Shown one piece after another: positions 24,659 to 37,504 of a DNA stretch of 64,000 bases. The stretch is from Onchocerca lupi (taxonomy: Eukaryota > Nematoda > Chromadorea > Rhabditida > Onchocercidae): positions 1-64,000 of the forward strand of contig JAOVVO010000226.1 of assembly GCA_028564675.1 (NCBI GenBank), given 5' to 3'. The position numbers and the translations under genes were made by a program. Position 1 is the stretch's first letter, and every line of letters begins with the position of its first letter. The notes below the pieces were generated by a model, which did no database searches, had not been told where the DNA came from, and saw only the letters and a list, made by a program, of their open reading frames with translations.

Positions 24659-27600
24659 TTTTTTCTTTTTTTCACCTTTGTAAACAATATATCTAAATAA
24701 ACAACATTGATGAATATCGATTAAATTTTGATAACTTTTCGTTGTAACAATATATAACATTGATGATTCATTGATTTGAATGCAGTCATTTCATATTTTA
24801 AGTCAATGACCTTTTTAAAATGTCGGATGAGCATCTTTTCCGAGCAATTCCAATCTGACCTCTCTTCTAACAGAAAGTGTGACAGTACGTAATCGCATAA
24901 AGATTTGCATATTTCGCACTTTAATTCAGGACATCCGAAACTACGTTAGGAAACATCATAAAATACCATTTTTGAAGTGGAAATTCTATGACATGTCACC
25001 ACTTTTGAGGTTTATTGATCAGTCTGTATCCTAATTTCTCATATTAGTAAGAGATATAATTACTACTAGCAGCAAGCCAAAGGTTACTAGAAGTATTTTA
25101 AAATATTTCTGATTTAGAAACGATACTGCACGTATCCTAAGCAAATTTAAAAAGTAATTGCTTGAAATGGAACATACAATGATTTGTACTTCATATTGAA
25201 AATGATAATAACATTCACAAAAAACATGTTAAAAAATTGAAATCCAAAAAATTTAGAAGTTCTTTGTTTGTTTTCTTCATACAGTTTTCAAAATTATAAA
25301 TTTTAAGAGTTAAATAATTCGTTCCTTCATCAGTTTTTCAATTTATCATTTACGGGAAATGAGAATTTTAAGTAAGCATCTATTGTTTTGATGCATGCTG
25401 CCTAAAAAAACAGAAAGACAATGATGTAAATAATTATCCAAAACTTTTATGCGAATAGTTATCTTCTTATTTTACAAAATTTGATTATCTTTGATTTCTG
25501 GTCCAAAATTTATGGATCAGAAAAAATGAATGAATCTTTAAATAGGCCAAGGATTATTTGATGAAGCAAAAAGTTGAAATGTCTTCAGAATTGATCCATT
25601 TCATCGATTCGACATTTATTCAGTAGAAATTCTACAAACTTCGCTCTTGCCATGATGAGATTAACGGCAGGGATGCTAATGATGCCAGCCAATCAAATTT
25701 TTTTTTAAAACTTGACGCTTTAGTTTGAATATCGCTGTTTTGAATTATCTGATCTTCGTGTGATAATATCTTGTCGATATTCCTAAAGTTTTTGAAACAT
25801 ATTTGATTGATCCTTGGAAGTTAATTTGTTGGCATTTTTTTATATCAAAAAGTTCTAATAATAATTATAAAACATTTGTCTTCCCTGCGTTTCAAAATGT
25901 TATGTTACTGAAAAAATTCTGTTAAAAAGTACGGAAATCAAAAACATTATACATCGTTGCGTTGCATTAAATAATTACAAAAAACTTTACCAAAATAGCA
26001 AATAAATTCATCAATCAATCCTTAATCAAAGTGTAATTGTAATAAATTCCGAACGAAGAGTACATATCAAACTTATGCATTACTTTTCAAAAAGTTTATT
26101 CTAATCACTAATTTAAATTTGAATTAATAATTACGCTGTGTGTGATGTTGACAAATTTTCGAGTTTCTGTCAACAACTCATAATAATTAACTTGAATGTG
26201 TCATATTGAAAATAAGCTCGAATAGAAATAAGCAATGAATAAATTCTTGAAAACAGTCGGATAAAACCATAATTATTATATCGATGAGTATAGAAGGAAA
26301 TAAAACATAATTGCTTCATTGAAAAAGATCAAGACTTTTGGTAATGCATTTGGAAGATATGGAAATGAGAAGAATAAACTTTTGGCATTTCATCGATGGC
26401 AATTAAAGAGGACAAGAAGGGAAAGAAAGGAGGGAAAATACATTTTCTAGTATACAAGTTTCTGTATATATAGGGATGGAAAGAGCACATTTAATAGTAT
26501 ACTAGTTTTTAATATATAAAAGATGCCAAGAGAGGTGGAGACTGCATATTTGTGATTATGACATTTTCGTTTCAACCAGTTTTATGAACAAATTATAATA
26601 ACATTACTCTTAAAAACTATTCAGCAAATTTTCAACTTTAATCTTGAGCTTTTTATCTGAATATTTGAAATTGCAAGTTTATTAATTTCGTAAATGAATG
26701 AATTTGTCATCATGAATTCAGTATTTTTGAATTAAATTCATGCAATAAATTATAAAGACTAAAACAAATTCAAAAATTCAGCGAATTCCATAATTTGTTT
26801 TTCTCTTGGTTTTCGATCCTGTGTTCAATCAAATGATTTGTCTTAATTCCAGTTACGAAGAAAAACGATTCATCAGTTTATAAAAACCTTGGAACAAAGA
26901 AGCTTCAAGCATCAATTTGAAAAAAGCAAAAAAAAAAAGGCAATTTTTAGTCACTCCTCCGTTGTTTTGGCTAAAAAGGTTGAGAGATTTGCCAATCGAG
27001 AAAAAAGTAAAAAAATTTTCAATTAATGTCAATTTTACGACATTAAAACTTTTTAATGTTTTAAAAAAATTCGAAAAAAATATCTTTTTTTAAAATTAGA
27101 TTTGACAGAATTTTTTTTTCTAAATTTAAAAATCGGCATTCAGTTGCATTCTTAGTGCAACTAACTTTTAGTTTAAACAGTTTACGAGAACGCTTATGAG
27201 CAAAATGCTCTCTATAATGTTGAATAAAAACTTTTCCAGTTTTGTTTTTGAAAGCAAATGTGCATTTTTTAAACTAATTTTGATGGGAGAAATGATAATT
27301 TCAAACTTAAAAATTTAATGTTATTTTTGGTGTTATCATACTCAATTTACAGTGAAATTTTTTGCCAAAAAAAGTGTAATCGTAAAATGTTAGTAAAAAA
27401 ACGGCTTTTACTCATATGTATTTGAATGTATCGAAATAGCTCAAAAAAATAGTCATTAAAGAATACTTTTATTTTTTCATTCATGGAGTTAAATTTTTCT
27501 GTCATAATGATTTTTCTTCCAGTTAACTTTTAATAACTTACATTTTCTGTTTTAAGTAAAGTACATTTCATCAAAATTTCGAAACAACTTTCTACTTCAA

Positions 27601-28821
27601 AAAAACATTTCAAATCTTCGATTACACTGAATAATGCATGAGAGTTGTTTTGAAACCATAAAAATTCGAGGACTGGTAAAGCTGACCGATGCATAACCTT
27701 TGTGAGCCTACTTTGACCTAAAGAATTAGAAAATAAAGGGAATTGGCAAAAAAGTGTGAATAGAAACTTTGCATATATTCATGAAAAGTAAATTGATTGA
27801 CCTTGCAAAGTTGTCAAAGATGATAATCGGAGAATGCGGTGCCTTTGCTGACAAAATAATTTTTAGAAATCAGTAAACATTGCCAAAAAAACCGGATTAG
27901 TGATGACCGATCGAGATTTCAAACGTTGGGAGGAAAATCAACTTTTAACTATTTTTTTCACTACCACTTAGTCACTGCCATCAAAATATATTCTTTCTTC
28001 TTGATGTTAATGAAGTTTCTTCATCATATATTATAAATTTCACGACCGGATAATTCATAAAAAGGATAAAAAGTCACAATTACTCGAAATTATTTTCTAG
28101 TAAACATATATTCAACTGGATTGAACAATCATCTTCAGTTCAATTATGAATAGAAATTGGGAATTGCTAAATTGTTTTTGAATCTTTGAGAATTGTTGAA
28201 CTGGTTTTTGAATTTCTTAAAGCATTCCGATTCTTAAATTCGACGCATTATAAACCCAAAATTAATGCAATCTGCAGATAATAAAAAAGCAGAAAAGTAT
28301 GCAATACGAGTAGGAAGAATGCCATCGAATGAGACTGAATGAGATTAAAATCATTAATAGTGAAGTTATTTATCTTATCTGTTACTTCATTAGTGACATT
28401 TTATCAGTGTCAACTATATCATAAAGAGTTGCATTCTCAATTATATACATTCGAGACTAATTGATGTGATATAGAATGAGAAATCCAACACTTCGTCAAA
28501 ATTGAGCTTTTTTTGAAATCTCACCACCAAATTTTGAATTTTAAAATTTTCACATTTTTTCTAAAATCACCTCTAAGAAAATGATAAGTAAAATTGTCAC
28601 CCATACCTCATCGAGTTTAAATATTTTTCATATTACATATCCATTTTATTTGGTGGCCGACAATATTTGCGGCCTTTCACAACTAGGCATAGACTTAGAG
28701 AGAGATGTTGAATTTAAGAGCATAAAGTTTGAAAGTGCTTAGTTCAATCCCAATTTCAACACCTTATTTTTCTCAAATTTCTTCGAGAAAAATGCACAGT
28801 ATTCAAAGTAGAAGAATCAAG

Positions 28822-28865
28822 AATTTTCACAGCGATACTACAAAACTGGTATCGCTGTGAAAATT
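28822..28865. repeat. Perfect 17-bp inverted repeat with 10-base loop
   Basis: AATTTTCACAGCGATAC (28822-28838) is followed, after ten bases, by its exact reverse complement at 28849-28865. As RNA or single-stranded DNA it would form a stable hairpin. It borders the start of an unusually purine-rich 450-base segment, so it could be a transposon end or a small structured RNA; no gene is adjacent. Confidence 0.9.
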
Positions 28866-29343
28866 TTTGATTGCAGAGTGCAACGTGAAAAATGATTGTA
28901 AGACAGTTGTAGAGGTCGGAGATAGGATTGTGATCTTGGAAGGGATAGCGAATGTTGGTGAGAGAGGAAACATTGCATTGAAGAAAAAGTAAGTCGGCGA
29001 AGAGTAATAATTCATGGCGACGAGGGTGATTAGGAGCAAAAGAAATGTCTGCAGTGCAGTGTTTGAAGAGAGTTTGAGGTTAATGAAAATTGGTCACTCT
29101 GGACAATATTGTAGAAGATTAGGAGATAAAGGAAATTAGTACTGTTGATATGTGATTGAGATGAAACAGTGAAACAAGACGGAGAAAGTGAGAGTACAGG
29201 TGAATTTGAAGACGGTAATACTTTTGTTGATGGAGCGACTATGGCCGGGTAAGAAATCGGAAGGGTTTTAATGTATTGATGGATGATCCTGAAAGTCTTC
29301 TTGAATATCAATCCATTTTAATTGTTATTGTTGTTGTTTAGGC

Positions 29344-29401
29344 AGCCGAATGAACTCTGCACAATGCGATCGTTTTGAGGCATTGTGCTGAATTGTCGGC
29401 C
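29344..29401. repeat. Interrupted inverted repeat (hairpin) at the end of a purine-rich segment
   Basis: GCACAATGC at 29359-29367 pairs perfectly with GCATTGTGC at 29380-29388 across a 12-base loop. The outer flanks GCCGAATGAACTCT and TGAATTGTCGGC pair partly, extending the structure to nearly 60 bases. Two direct copies of TAAATTCTTAAA/TAAGTTCTTAAA follow at about 29404 and 29431. This could be the terminus of a decayed mobile element; the assignment is uncertain. Confidence 0.6.
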
Positions 29402-29695
29402 AGTAAATTCTTAAAGACCAATATTGGGCCGTAAGTTCTTAAAATGTATCAGTTTAGTAGCACTGATTATTTTATTTTGTCATAACAATCATGCATACCT
29501 GCGGGGATGTTGTATTCAATGGAAGTAATCAAATGGAGAGCCAAATATTCTCTTGTCATGTTTCCTATGGACAGCTAAGCACATCCTTTTCATATCAAAT
29601 GTTGTAGAACCATCATAATCGCTTCTTTATTTTGTTATTTTTCAATTTTCATTTCCTGCAATTGTTTTACAAATTTTAGCCTTCAACAGTTCGGC

Positions 29696-31640
29696 ATGCA
29701 GTTCATTAAAGTATTAACAGAAATAAAAAAATCGACGGGTTATTATATCGGTGGTGTTATGCTGTCAATCGCTTTCTTCGTTTTAAAGATTACAAATGGC
29801 CTATGTAATTTCGTTTTTAGTATGGAAGGTGAATGTGGCCTTGATCGAGTAAGTTTATTTCGGAATCTTTCTTTTTAACTTTTGACTTCCTAAGGTAAGC
29901 ATTCCGATAATCTCACTAATAACTGATTCTCATCGTTTTGTGCTATATTCAAAGCATATTTCAATTTAATATTATGTTATCACATATATTAGCTGGCGAA
30001 CTTAATTGTAAACACTCAGTTTTCGAATTCTGCTTACTAAATTAAATATTGTCGACAACCCATGAAACATCCGCATATTTAAGATAAGTTAATTAGCTGA
30101 TGACATTAAGGATTACAATTTGTAGTAATATCAATGCATCTTTAAATCTATTATCTCAGGTATCAAATATCCTATTGTTCGTAATAAAATATATTATAGA
30201 GGGAGCATGAGATTATGGTATTCCTTGTTATTATGATAGTTTATAAGAATCGGAAAGCAGCAAACTGGATGCATTCTCTCGCGAATATGTTCCTGTTTTG
30301 CAAATTGGCCAATATTTTTCTGTTTTTGCGAGCCGACTTTATTCTTGGTGTTATCTACATCGGTATTTGTTTGGGTAAGCTTATTTTACGAGTTTTCAAT
30401 TCCCATATAACAGATGTTTAATATCAAAGTCTGATTAAATTAGTTAATTATAAAACGATCATTCTTTTTTGTCTGAATGAACTTTGTAAAACTTCTCGGG
30501 ATCATTAGATTACTGACTCTAGCATGGTCTTCGGTAGATCAAGAAGTGAGTGGGAATATAAAATAAGTAATTCCTAAAAGAAAATGACTATCGAACTGTA
30601 TTAGTCAGTGTTTACGTAATTTTCCATATTAATTCATTTAACTGAATTAATTTTATAAGATTTATCAAAGAAAACGATAGTTTTCCTTTATTGTCGTATT
30701 TGCAGTACATTCCGTTTTCTATCCAGAACCAGTTCGTGCAGAATCAGAGAGTACAGTAATTTATAACAACGCAGAATTATATGTAAGTTTAGATAATATC
30801 TTTTTTATATATTGTACAATTTTTTTGATGAAACATAATTTTTTAGGAAGAAATTCAGCGGAATACAAAAACAACTTGGTTAATTTATTTTTACACGTCT
30901 TGGTCCCCAGATTGCAGACATATTTCTCCCGTTTTTTCCGAGTTAAGTGATAGGTAAATAATTATTTTTTTTTTCTTTTTTTATCGCATTTCTGGAAATG
31001 TGTTGAATTTGTGTTACTAGTTTGTAGAAATATCGGTATGCTTTTCAAGATATAGCTATTATGATATTTTTTTAAAGGTTTCATTTGCCGAATCTCAGAT
31101 TTGCGAAATTTGACGTAGGAAAATGGTCGCAGGAAGCGAATAGATTTCGTATTAATATACATCCAACTAGTAAACAATTACCAACGGTATGTTTAATTTA
31201 TTTTGGGGCCGTTTGATTTCAAATCTTTGCAAAATGCAAATGTAGAAATCGAAGATATGCATATTTTCTTTCGAAAACTTTTTCTTTTTTTTCTTTTTTT
31301 TTTCAGATTTCGCTATTTAAAGAAGGTAAGGAGATACAGCGACGACCTGGAGTACATAATCGCCGTGCTCTGCCTTTCGTTTTCACTAAAGTAGGATGAG
31401 TTTTTAAAAATTCAAGCAAAATCCATACCCATAAATTTGTTTGTAGTTGGAGAATTTTTATAATTTGATAAAACCACTGCTATTGTTAACATTCTTTAAC
31501 TGAGCTTTGCAAGTCTCTTCTTTCAGGAGAATTGTATTCTTGCATTTGATCTCATTAATTTATATGAAGAATGCAAATCAAATATGACGAAGCATGAGAA
31601 AGAGCAGTTCATGAATGGACAATTAAAGAAAGAAAAGTAA
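29696..31640 (+). CDS. TMX2: Thioredoxin-related transmembrane protein 2 (TMX2) homologue
   Basis: Seven exons: 29696-29848, 30200-30374, 30706-30782, 30847-30953, 31078-31186, 31307-31390, 31527-31640, giving 272 residues (human TMX2 296). N-terminal hydrophobic segments come first (about 19-35 and several in exon 2, around MVFLVIMIVYKNRK, MFLFCKLANIFLFLR and FILGVIYIGICL). A thioredoxin-fold domain follows from about residue 136. At the active-site position the protein reads WSPDC (154-158), with one cysteine instead of CxxC, as in human TMX2 (SNDC), so disulfide exchange is likely restricted. KQLPT holds the cis-proline. The last four residues KKEK form a dilysine KKXX retrieval signal, placing it in the endoplasmic reticulum or its mitochondria-associated membranes. 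Start ATG lies 16 bases after an acceptor-like AAATTTTAG. Confidence 0.94.
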
Positions 31641-34600
31641 AACTAATTATTTTGCTTTTAGAATTCTTTGAATAGAGCTTTAAATGATTAGATTTACTCT
31701 CCGTTAATCATATTTTTGGTAAACACGCTGTATTTTTAATATTGAGATTTGTTTGCTCCCAACTAGATCCAGTAGATTATAGGAAATACCATAATTTAGT
31801 ATTTGTTGATTTGTTAATTATATGTGCATAGTAAATATTGTTGTAATTTGGAAACGTTTTTTGATTAAACTACTGGTCAAATTATTTCCGAGTCCACTGC
31901 AAAATGCACATTTTTGCGATTGGAATCAATGAAAAAATTAGAGAAAACTGAAGATAAAAATTAAAGATTATTAGGTATATGAAGATTTTTTTTTTTGCAA
32001 AAAAAGTTTTCGAAAATCTTTTCTGTAAAAAGGAAAAAGTATTTGCAACTTTTTTGTGAGAAATTCGAATTCGGAAATTTTAAAAGTGTACGAAAAGTTG
32101 GAGATATTTGGGTAAGAGCAGAAATTTCTGTTTATCTTATCAAAGATGCTTTAAATATCTCATTTATTTCCCCTTCTCAGCAATTATAGATCATACATTA
32201 TAAAAACAACGATAAAGCAAGACGAAGGACTATTTCAAGATACAAAATGAGGGATAAGAGTGAACTGCATTGGTATACTCAATTAGGGTTTGTTAATAGA
32301 TTGTGTCAACTGCTGTTTAGTTGTAGCACATATATAATCCCTTCCGGATTAAGTGTTACATAATATGCATATTGTATCTCGTGTGTACCTCAGAATCTGA
32401 GCTGATTGCTTTGCTGTTTATAAGCTGAGATGGATAATTCTTATCGTACCCTCTCGTTTTTCATCTGTTCCAATCATGAATAGTGGAATGATAGTAATAT
32501 TGTTTGTGTATGATAAAAATTCCATGCTTTAATGATTTTTTCTTTTTTTTTGTTGTTTTCTAGAACACTCTAACGGTTTAATAAATTAATGCGAAAAAAT
32601 GAGGAAAAGAGTTTTTTTTTTCCTTTTTTTTTTTTTTTTGTAACCATAAAGATCCACGATGTACTTAATTCTTTTAATATAAAATTTTGTCGACAAAATT
32701 TTTTGGCAAATCTTTTTCTTGATAGAAGAAGACTTCGAGCATTACCATACAATCTAAATGCTGAATTGCTGCTTACAGTTGCAAGAAGGACCCTTGAAAT
32801 ACTTAGTATTATTAAAAACGATGAACGATGGTCGTACGTTTAAATGAATGGATCCACTTTAACTGACGCAATTCCTTCCGGGAGTTTGATATAATGTGTT
32901 TTGGATAAGTGCGATGCTGACTCAACCCTTCATGTCAACATTTTAATTACAATTCTTTATTGTATTGTTACTCAAACTCGTCATCTATTTTATTTAGGAT
33001 AAAATTATTTTTATCAGCTTGTGCATTTCTAACGTCTGAGAGATTTCTTCCCATATTATTAAAAATTTTGCTATGTCAAAATGTCGAACCAAATCTTAAA
33101 ATCTGTACTGGTTGTAAGGCTACTTATTAATTATATCAATTATTTTACTTGACATGGTGTTTCAATTCTGCTGAAGAATAAGATAAAAGATTTTTGTTTA
33201 TATCACATATCTAAAAGTAAGTTATATTTCTAATTAAATGAATTGGAAGTGAAAATTGAGTTAAAATTATCCGATCATTAAAACCTCGCTAGTTATCGAT
33301 GAGTGAGAAATATAATTTTCGAAAGCAACATGTCGAACTATATTTTAATTATTATTGAATATTGGACAGAAAATATTTTATTGTTTATAATTCTCAAATG
33401 AATTGCCTTGTTTTATTTTTCCATAGTTATCATCTAAGTTTGCATTCAAAAACTTCGATTGTTAAACAACAAATTGTTCAAAGGTGAATTTGACTATTTT
33501 AACTTCGAATTATCACAAATCTTACAAGTTTGAGCAATTGATATATTTTTAATTTTCTACGAATGCTCCATTCGTTTTTAAATAAATTTAAAATCACCGA
33601 ATTTTTTCTTCCCGCGAATATCCAATTAAAGTTCCGTATATAAATCGAATAAGAAAAGTGTGAAATACTGTAATAGTTGAGCCATTTACATCCCGATATA
33701 ACTATCATCATATCAGTAATCTGAGCAATTTTTTTCTCCTTCTCTGCTCATAATGTAAACACATGAAACATTAGTAATAGTAGAGAATCACATGGTTAAG
33801 CAAATAAACTATAATAATATCCATTAGATCACTTCATTGCTTGATTGATCAAATGACTCATTTTCTCCTTCGCATATGTGCCAATTCTAGAGAAGTAAAT
33901 AATTAATTGTACAAAAAATAAGAAGCAAATTAGTAATGAAGTAATTAGCTAAATGGTTAAGTAAATTGCCTTGGATGTTTAATCTCAAAATTTTAATGTT
34001 TTAAAACAGACAAACAAGAGAAGAGCTAATTTTACAATTTTTAGCGATATATCCTTGCATGTTTACGGTAACCTTATCCTTATACCATATGGTCATAATT
34101 AACCTTTTAACATAAGTAATCGCTTAAACAAGTAATTCTTACCTCAAATACTTTAGTTATCAATCCACGATCTAATGTAACTTCCCTTCTGCATATATAA
34201 GTAAAAATTTTAGAAGTCTTCTTTTGAAATTTAATTTACTATTTCCATAAAATTCATAACCTATTCATAACTCTTCATACTTTTTTTTTTCAAGTAAGTT
34301 TTTTTTTTTTTTGATGCATTGCAAAATAATCGTTATATTCGATAATGATATTTATTGATAAACAAAAATGATATTTATCGATAATGATATTTTACTGCAC
34401 GATTCAAACTTTGCAAGGTCGCTTATTAATTTTTTCATCAGTCTACAACGATTTCATCTTCACAGTTTTAACAAATTTTACTCATATATCCTCAAGAGTG
34501 ATATTTATGAGCTTGATATAACCTCCTCTTTGCGTACATTGAATATATCAGATCTGGATCGTTATTAATATAAGATTTGGATTGTTATTAAAGTACATCA

Positions 34601-34858
34601 TGACCATTCCTTCCATTACTGAAGTTGAAACTATCGACTTTCTAAATATATATTCTGGATTTCTATAAATTCCATTTAGTTTTTATTCTCAAATATTTAT
34701 GATGTTTTTTAAGAATAGATAAATCCCGTTTAAATAATTCTTTCGCTTTTTGAAAATTATCCATATAAATTACATAAATATTATTATGTTATTTTTTGAA
34801 CTGTTTTGGAAAGCAAAAATTTGAAAAGTTTGACCTTCTATTTCTTACTGTCAAACAA
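31641..34858. other. Intergenic, AT-rich, with one palindrome and one coding-like patch
   Basis: The TMX2 3' UTR and the upstream region of the bHLH gene. A coding-like patch at 32709-32843 (+) follows CTTGATAG, reads RRRLRALPYNLNAELL onward and ends in TAA; it shows no domain I recognise and no partner exon. A 22-bp perfect palindrome lies at 32681-32702. The rest is AT-rich, with GATATTTATTGATAA/GATATTTATCGATAA repeated near 34346-34390. No gene supported. Confidence 0.45.
32681..32702. repeat. 22-bp perfect palindrome centred on GTCGAC
   Basis: AAAATTTTG at 32681 continues through GTCGAC to CAAAATTTT at 32702, reading the same on both strands. Perfect palindromes of this length are uncommon by chance, although AT-rich arms raise the odds. 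It lies just upstream of the coding-like patch ending at 32843; a binding site for a dimeric factor or a cruciform is possible. Confidence 0.8.
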
Positions 34859-35063
34859 AAAATTTCAATTTTTACTTGTTTATTTTCAATTCACTTTCAG
34901 TAAGGTGATCTATCAAATAGAAAATTTCAATTTTTACTTGTTTATTTTCAATTCACTTTCAGGAAGGTGATCTATCAAATAGAAAATTTCAATTTTTACT
35001 TGTTTATTTTCAATTCACTTTCGAGAAGGTGATTTGTCAAATAGAAAATTTCAATTTTTCTTC
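34859..35063. repeat. 62-bp tandem repeat, 3.3 copies, abutting the bHLH start codon
   Basis: Units begin AAAATTTCAATTTTTACTTG at 34859, 34921 and 34983, with a truncated fourth at 35045 that runs into the ATG at 35064. Each full unit contains TTTATTTTCAATTCACTTTC followed by AG, the pyrimidine-rich form of a nematode 3' splice site; copy three has CGAG in place of CAG. The leader of the bHLH mRNA therefore carries two good and one weaker candidate acceptor in series. Confidence 0.92.
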
Positions 35064-36164
35064 ATGTCGCAACAGTATTTCCCAAAAAATGGGAAACAAA
35101 CGCGAGCAAAGAAACGACGAGAACGAAATGTTTTGTTTTACGAATTGAAACGTAAGGCAGCAAATGAACGAGAGCGAAAACGAATGTACAGGTAATAATA
35201 ATGATTGTAAAGTTTTAAAAAACATTGTTGGAATTCTCCGCAAATATTTGGTTAATTTAATGAATGAAAAGTACTTTCTATTTAAATGAATTTCAATAAG
35301 ATCGATTGCAGCATCAATGAAGCTTTTGAAAAATTACGCCATCTTCTGCCGTGGTTATCACGTGATCGAAAAATGAGTAAAGCTTCTACGTTACGAGAAG
35401 CAATTCGATATATCAAACAACTCAACCAATTATTGAATGGGGAACAGGTTAACTCAGAGAATACGTCACAGCAAAATGGAATTGCAGTTAAATCAGAAAC
35501 TGCAAGATCATCGCTGGTTATACCGAATTCGGATGGTACAATAGTCTTAAATATTCCCAATTAATTAATTTTCATAATTATACACTTCTTAGTTTGATAC
35601 ACTAAATGTTAAAATGAGATTTTTTCGGAATTTTAAGTTGAAATTCTAAATCTCTTATGATTTTTTAAAGAAAATTCGACTCTAATATTTCCAAAATCTG
35701 AGTGTCTGATAGCATCAACCATTTTCCATATCGATTTGAATATGTTTGAATGAATTTTTTTTAAACCCTTAATTCAATTTAAGATTGGGAAAGTTAGGAC
35801 AAAAATATGATTGAATCAGGGCAAGATATGACAAAAGTTTGCCATTTAATATTATAAATCTGGAATTTTCTTTGTACTTGAGGAAGTGCAGTTATGCTGA
35901 CAATATAACTGCATTTTGCTACGATTTTGAATACCAAATTTTTGACTTGATTTTAAATTTTCAGACCGTCTACCGATGAAATTTGTTGAGTTGTCCTGCA
36001 GTAAGATACCAGATGATTATGATAGCATAATCAGAACGGAATATGGCACAGTACTGGGCAGATGTAGCAAAGTATGGATACCCAGTACTTGTGAAGAAAT
36101 GATGAATTTCAAGAATTATGATTGCCTCCATCATCGAAATCTATTACCATTTAATGAAGAATAA
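35064..36164 (+). CDS. Basic helix-loop-helix transcription factor, PTF1/FER-like
   Basis: Exon 1 (35064-35191) ends in phase 2 and exon 2 starts at 35312 after GATTGCAG; the joined frame reads a complete bHLH: basic region KRKAANERERKRMYS, helix 1 INEAFEKLRHLLP, loop, helix 2 RKMSKASTLREAIRYIKQL. The ANERER basic motif with SIN.AF..LR and SK..TLR.AI.YI resembles the PTF1A/Fer (class II) group and fits E-box binding as a heterodimer with an E protein in the nucleus. The frame in exon 2 can stop at 35564, but a donor GGATG|GTACAA at 35536 and an acceptor at 35964 allow a third exon, 35965-36164, in phase, giving 183 residues with a Cys-containing tail. I favour the three-exon form; both may occur. 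Its exact orthologue is unclear. Confidence 0.85.
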
Positions 36165-37462
36165 TATAATTTAAAGTTTCAAATTTTTTATTTTAGCATA
36201 TTTAATTCGATGATAGTTGAACAAATTTCCTCATATTCTTGGCGACAAGCAAGTCATTGAACGAGATAGCTAACATAGAAAAATGAAATACAAATTAGGA
36301 GCAATTGGGCTCGTTGTTTTTGTTAATACAGTGATACCATTTGTTGTAATGTTAATTTTTATTAATTGCTTTAATTCTTAATGCTTTTTTGTGCTTATCA
36401 ATGAATCACGGGTTAATATATCTTAAACTGAAACATAAAGATATAGACTTACAATATGCCAATATATAATCTTTGCTCTTAATTTATCCGTAACTATAAT
36501 TGTTGTAGAATAACATGTCTCTTTTTAATTAAAAATTTACGAACCACTTAACAGCATGAAAGAAACATTTAAGGAAATCTCGCATCTCTCAGCTGCCTCT
36601 TTCACTGAATCATCAGAAGTTGGTGATATAATTACTGGCTGTAACATCTGATATCTCCAATTTATCTTGATAACGATGTGAAGTCTGCGGAAAAAGTGTA
36701 TTATGAGATTAGATAAGTATCAGAGTTGAAAGAGCAGAAAATTTTGCAATATTTTCGTAAAGATAAGTATTTTCTGTATTTTTAAGTAATTTCGTATATA
36801 ATAAGGATTTACCGGAATATATCAAGAAAATACTTAAAAAAATTTTTTTCAGAATATCTAAAGAAATATACCCTAATCGTAAAATTTTAAAGCGTCTACG
36901 AAATACTTCTGCAAAAAAATTATGCATATACCTAATAATAAAGAAAAAATCCAAGAAACTTGTCCAATTTTTCCAGAGAATCGTAAATCGGAAATGCAGG
37001 ATTTTTGTTAGCTCAGATTATTTCAAATTTCTGGGTTATCGGATGAATGAAGCAGTCAAATTCTAGACAGGGTCGAAGAAATAGTCTAAAAATTTCTAAT
37101 CTTATTAAATAATCTAACTGATATATTAGATAACAATACATTTGCATTTAGCAATTGGAAAAACCCAAAAGTTGAAAAACACTTGAAAAGATTTTCGGAA
37201 ATTCGTTTATCAAATATTTGCGAACTGTACAAGCGCACTAAAAACAGGATTATTAACTTCTGGAAAATAAGAACTTGAAATTTTTCAAATAAAATTTTTC
37301 TTAAACATCAAAAAATTGTGAATCAAGTTCTTAAATAAAGCTGTCAGACAAATAACAAAATAGCACTACACATGTACTTTAAATAAATTAAACAAAGTCT
37401 GTGAGAACATCTCAAAAATCATTCGTTTTTGCGATGTTCTGTCAGAAATTTCTTGAAATTTC

Positions 37463-37504
<42 letters not shown>

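Larger units (their letters stand above)
24659..29695. other. Long gene-poor, AT-rich stretch with two hairpins
   Basis: Five kilobases between divergent promoters of the CD36-class gene and TMX2. No gene is supported. A diverged tandem pair of about 55 bp occurs at about 26440-26530 (both units contain TAGTATAC.AGTTT). The segment 28820-29420 differs from its surroundings: it is richer in purines and G, carries two inverted repeats (listed) and has short coding-like frames that I could not join into a gene. AAATTTTAG at 29671-29679 is the probable leader acceptor for TMX2. Confidence 0.5.

Noticed and set aside
37461..37491. Long A run as a retroposed poly(A) tail
   Set aside because: No processed coding sequence precedes it and no target-site duplication was seen. 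Similar A or T runs occur near 22851, 50362 and 63520, so it looks like ordinary homopolymer noise.
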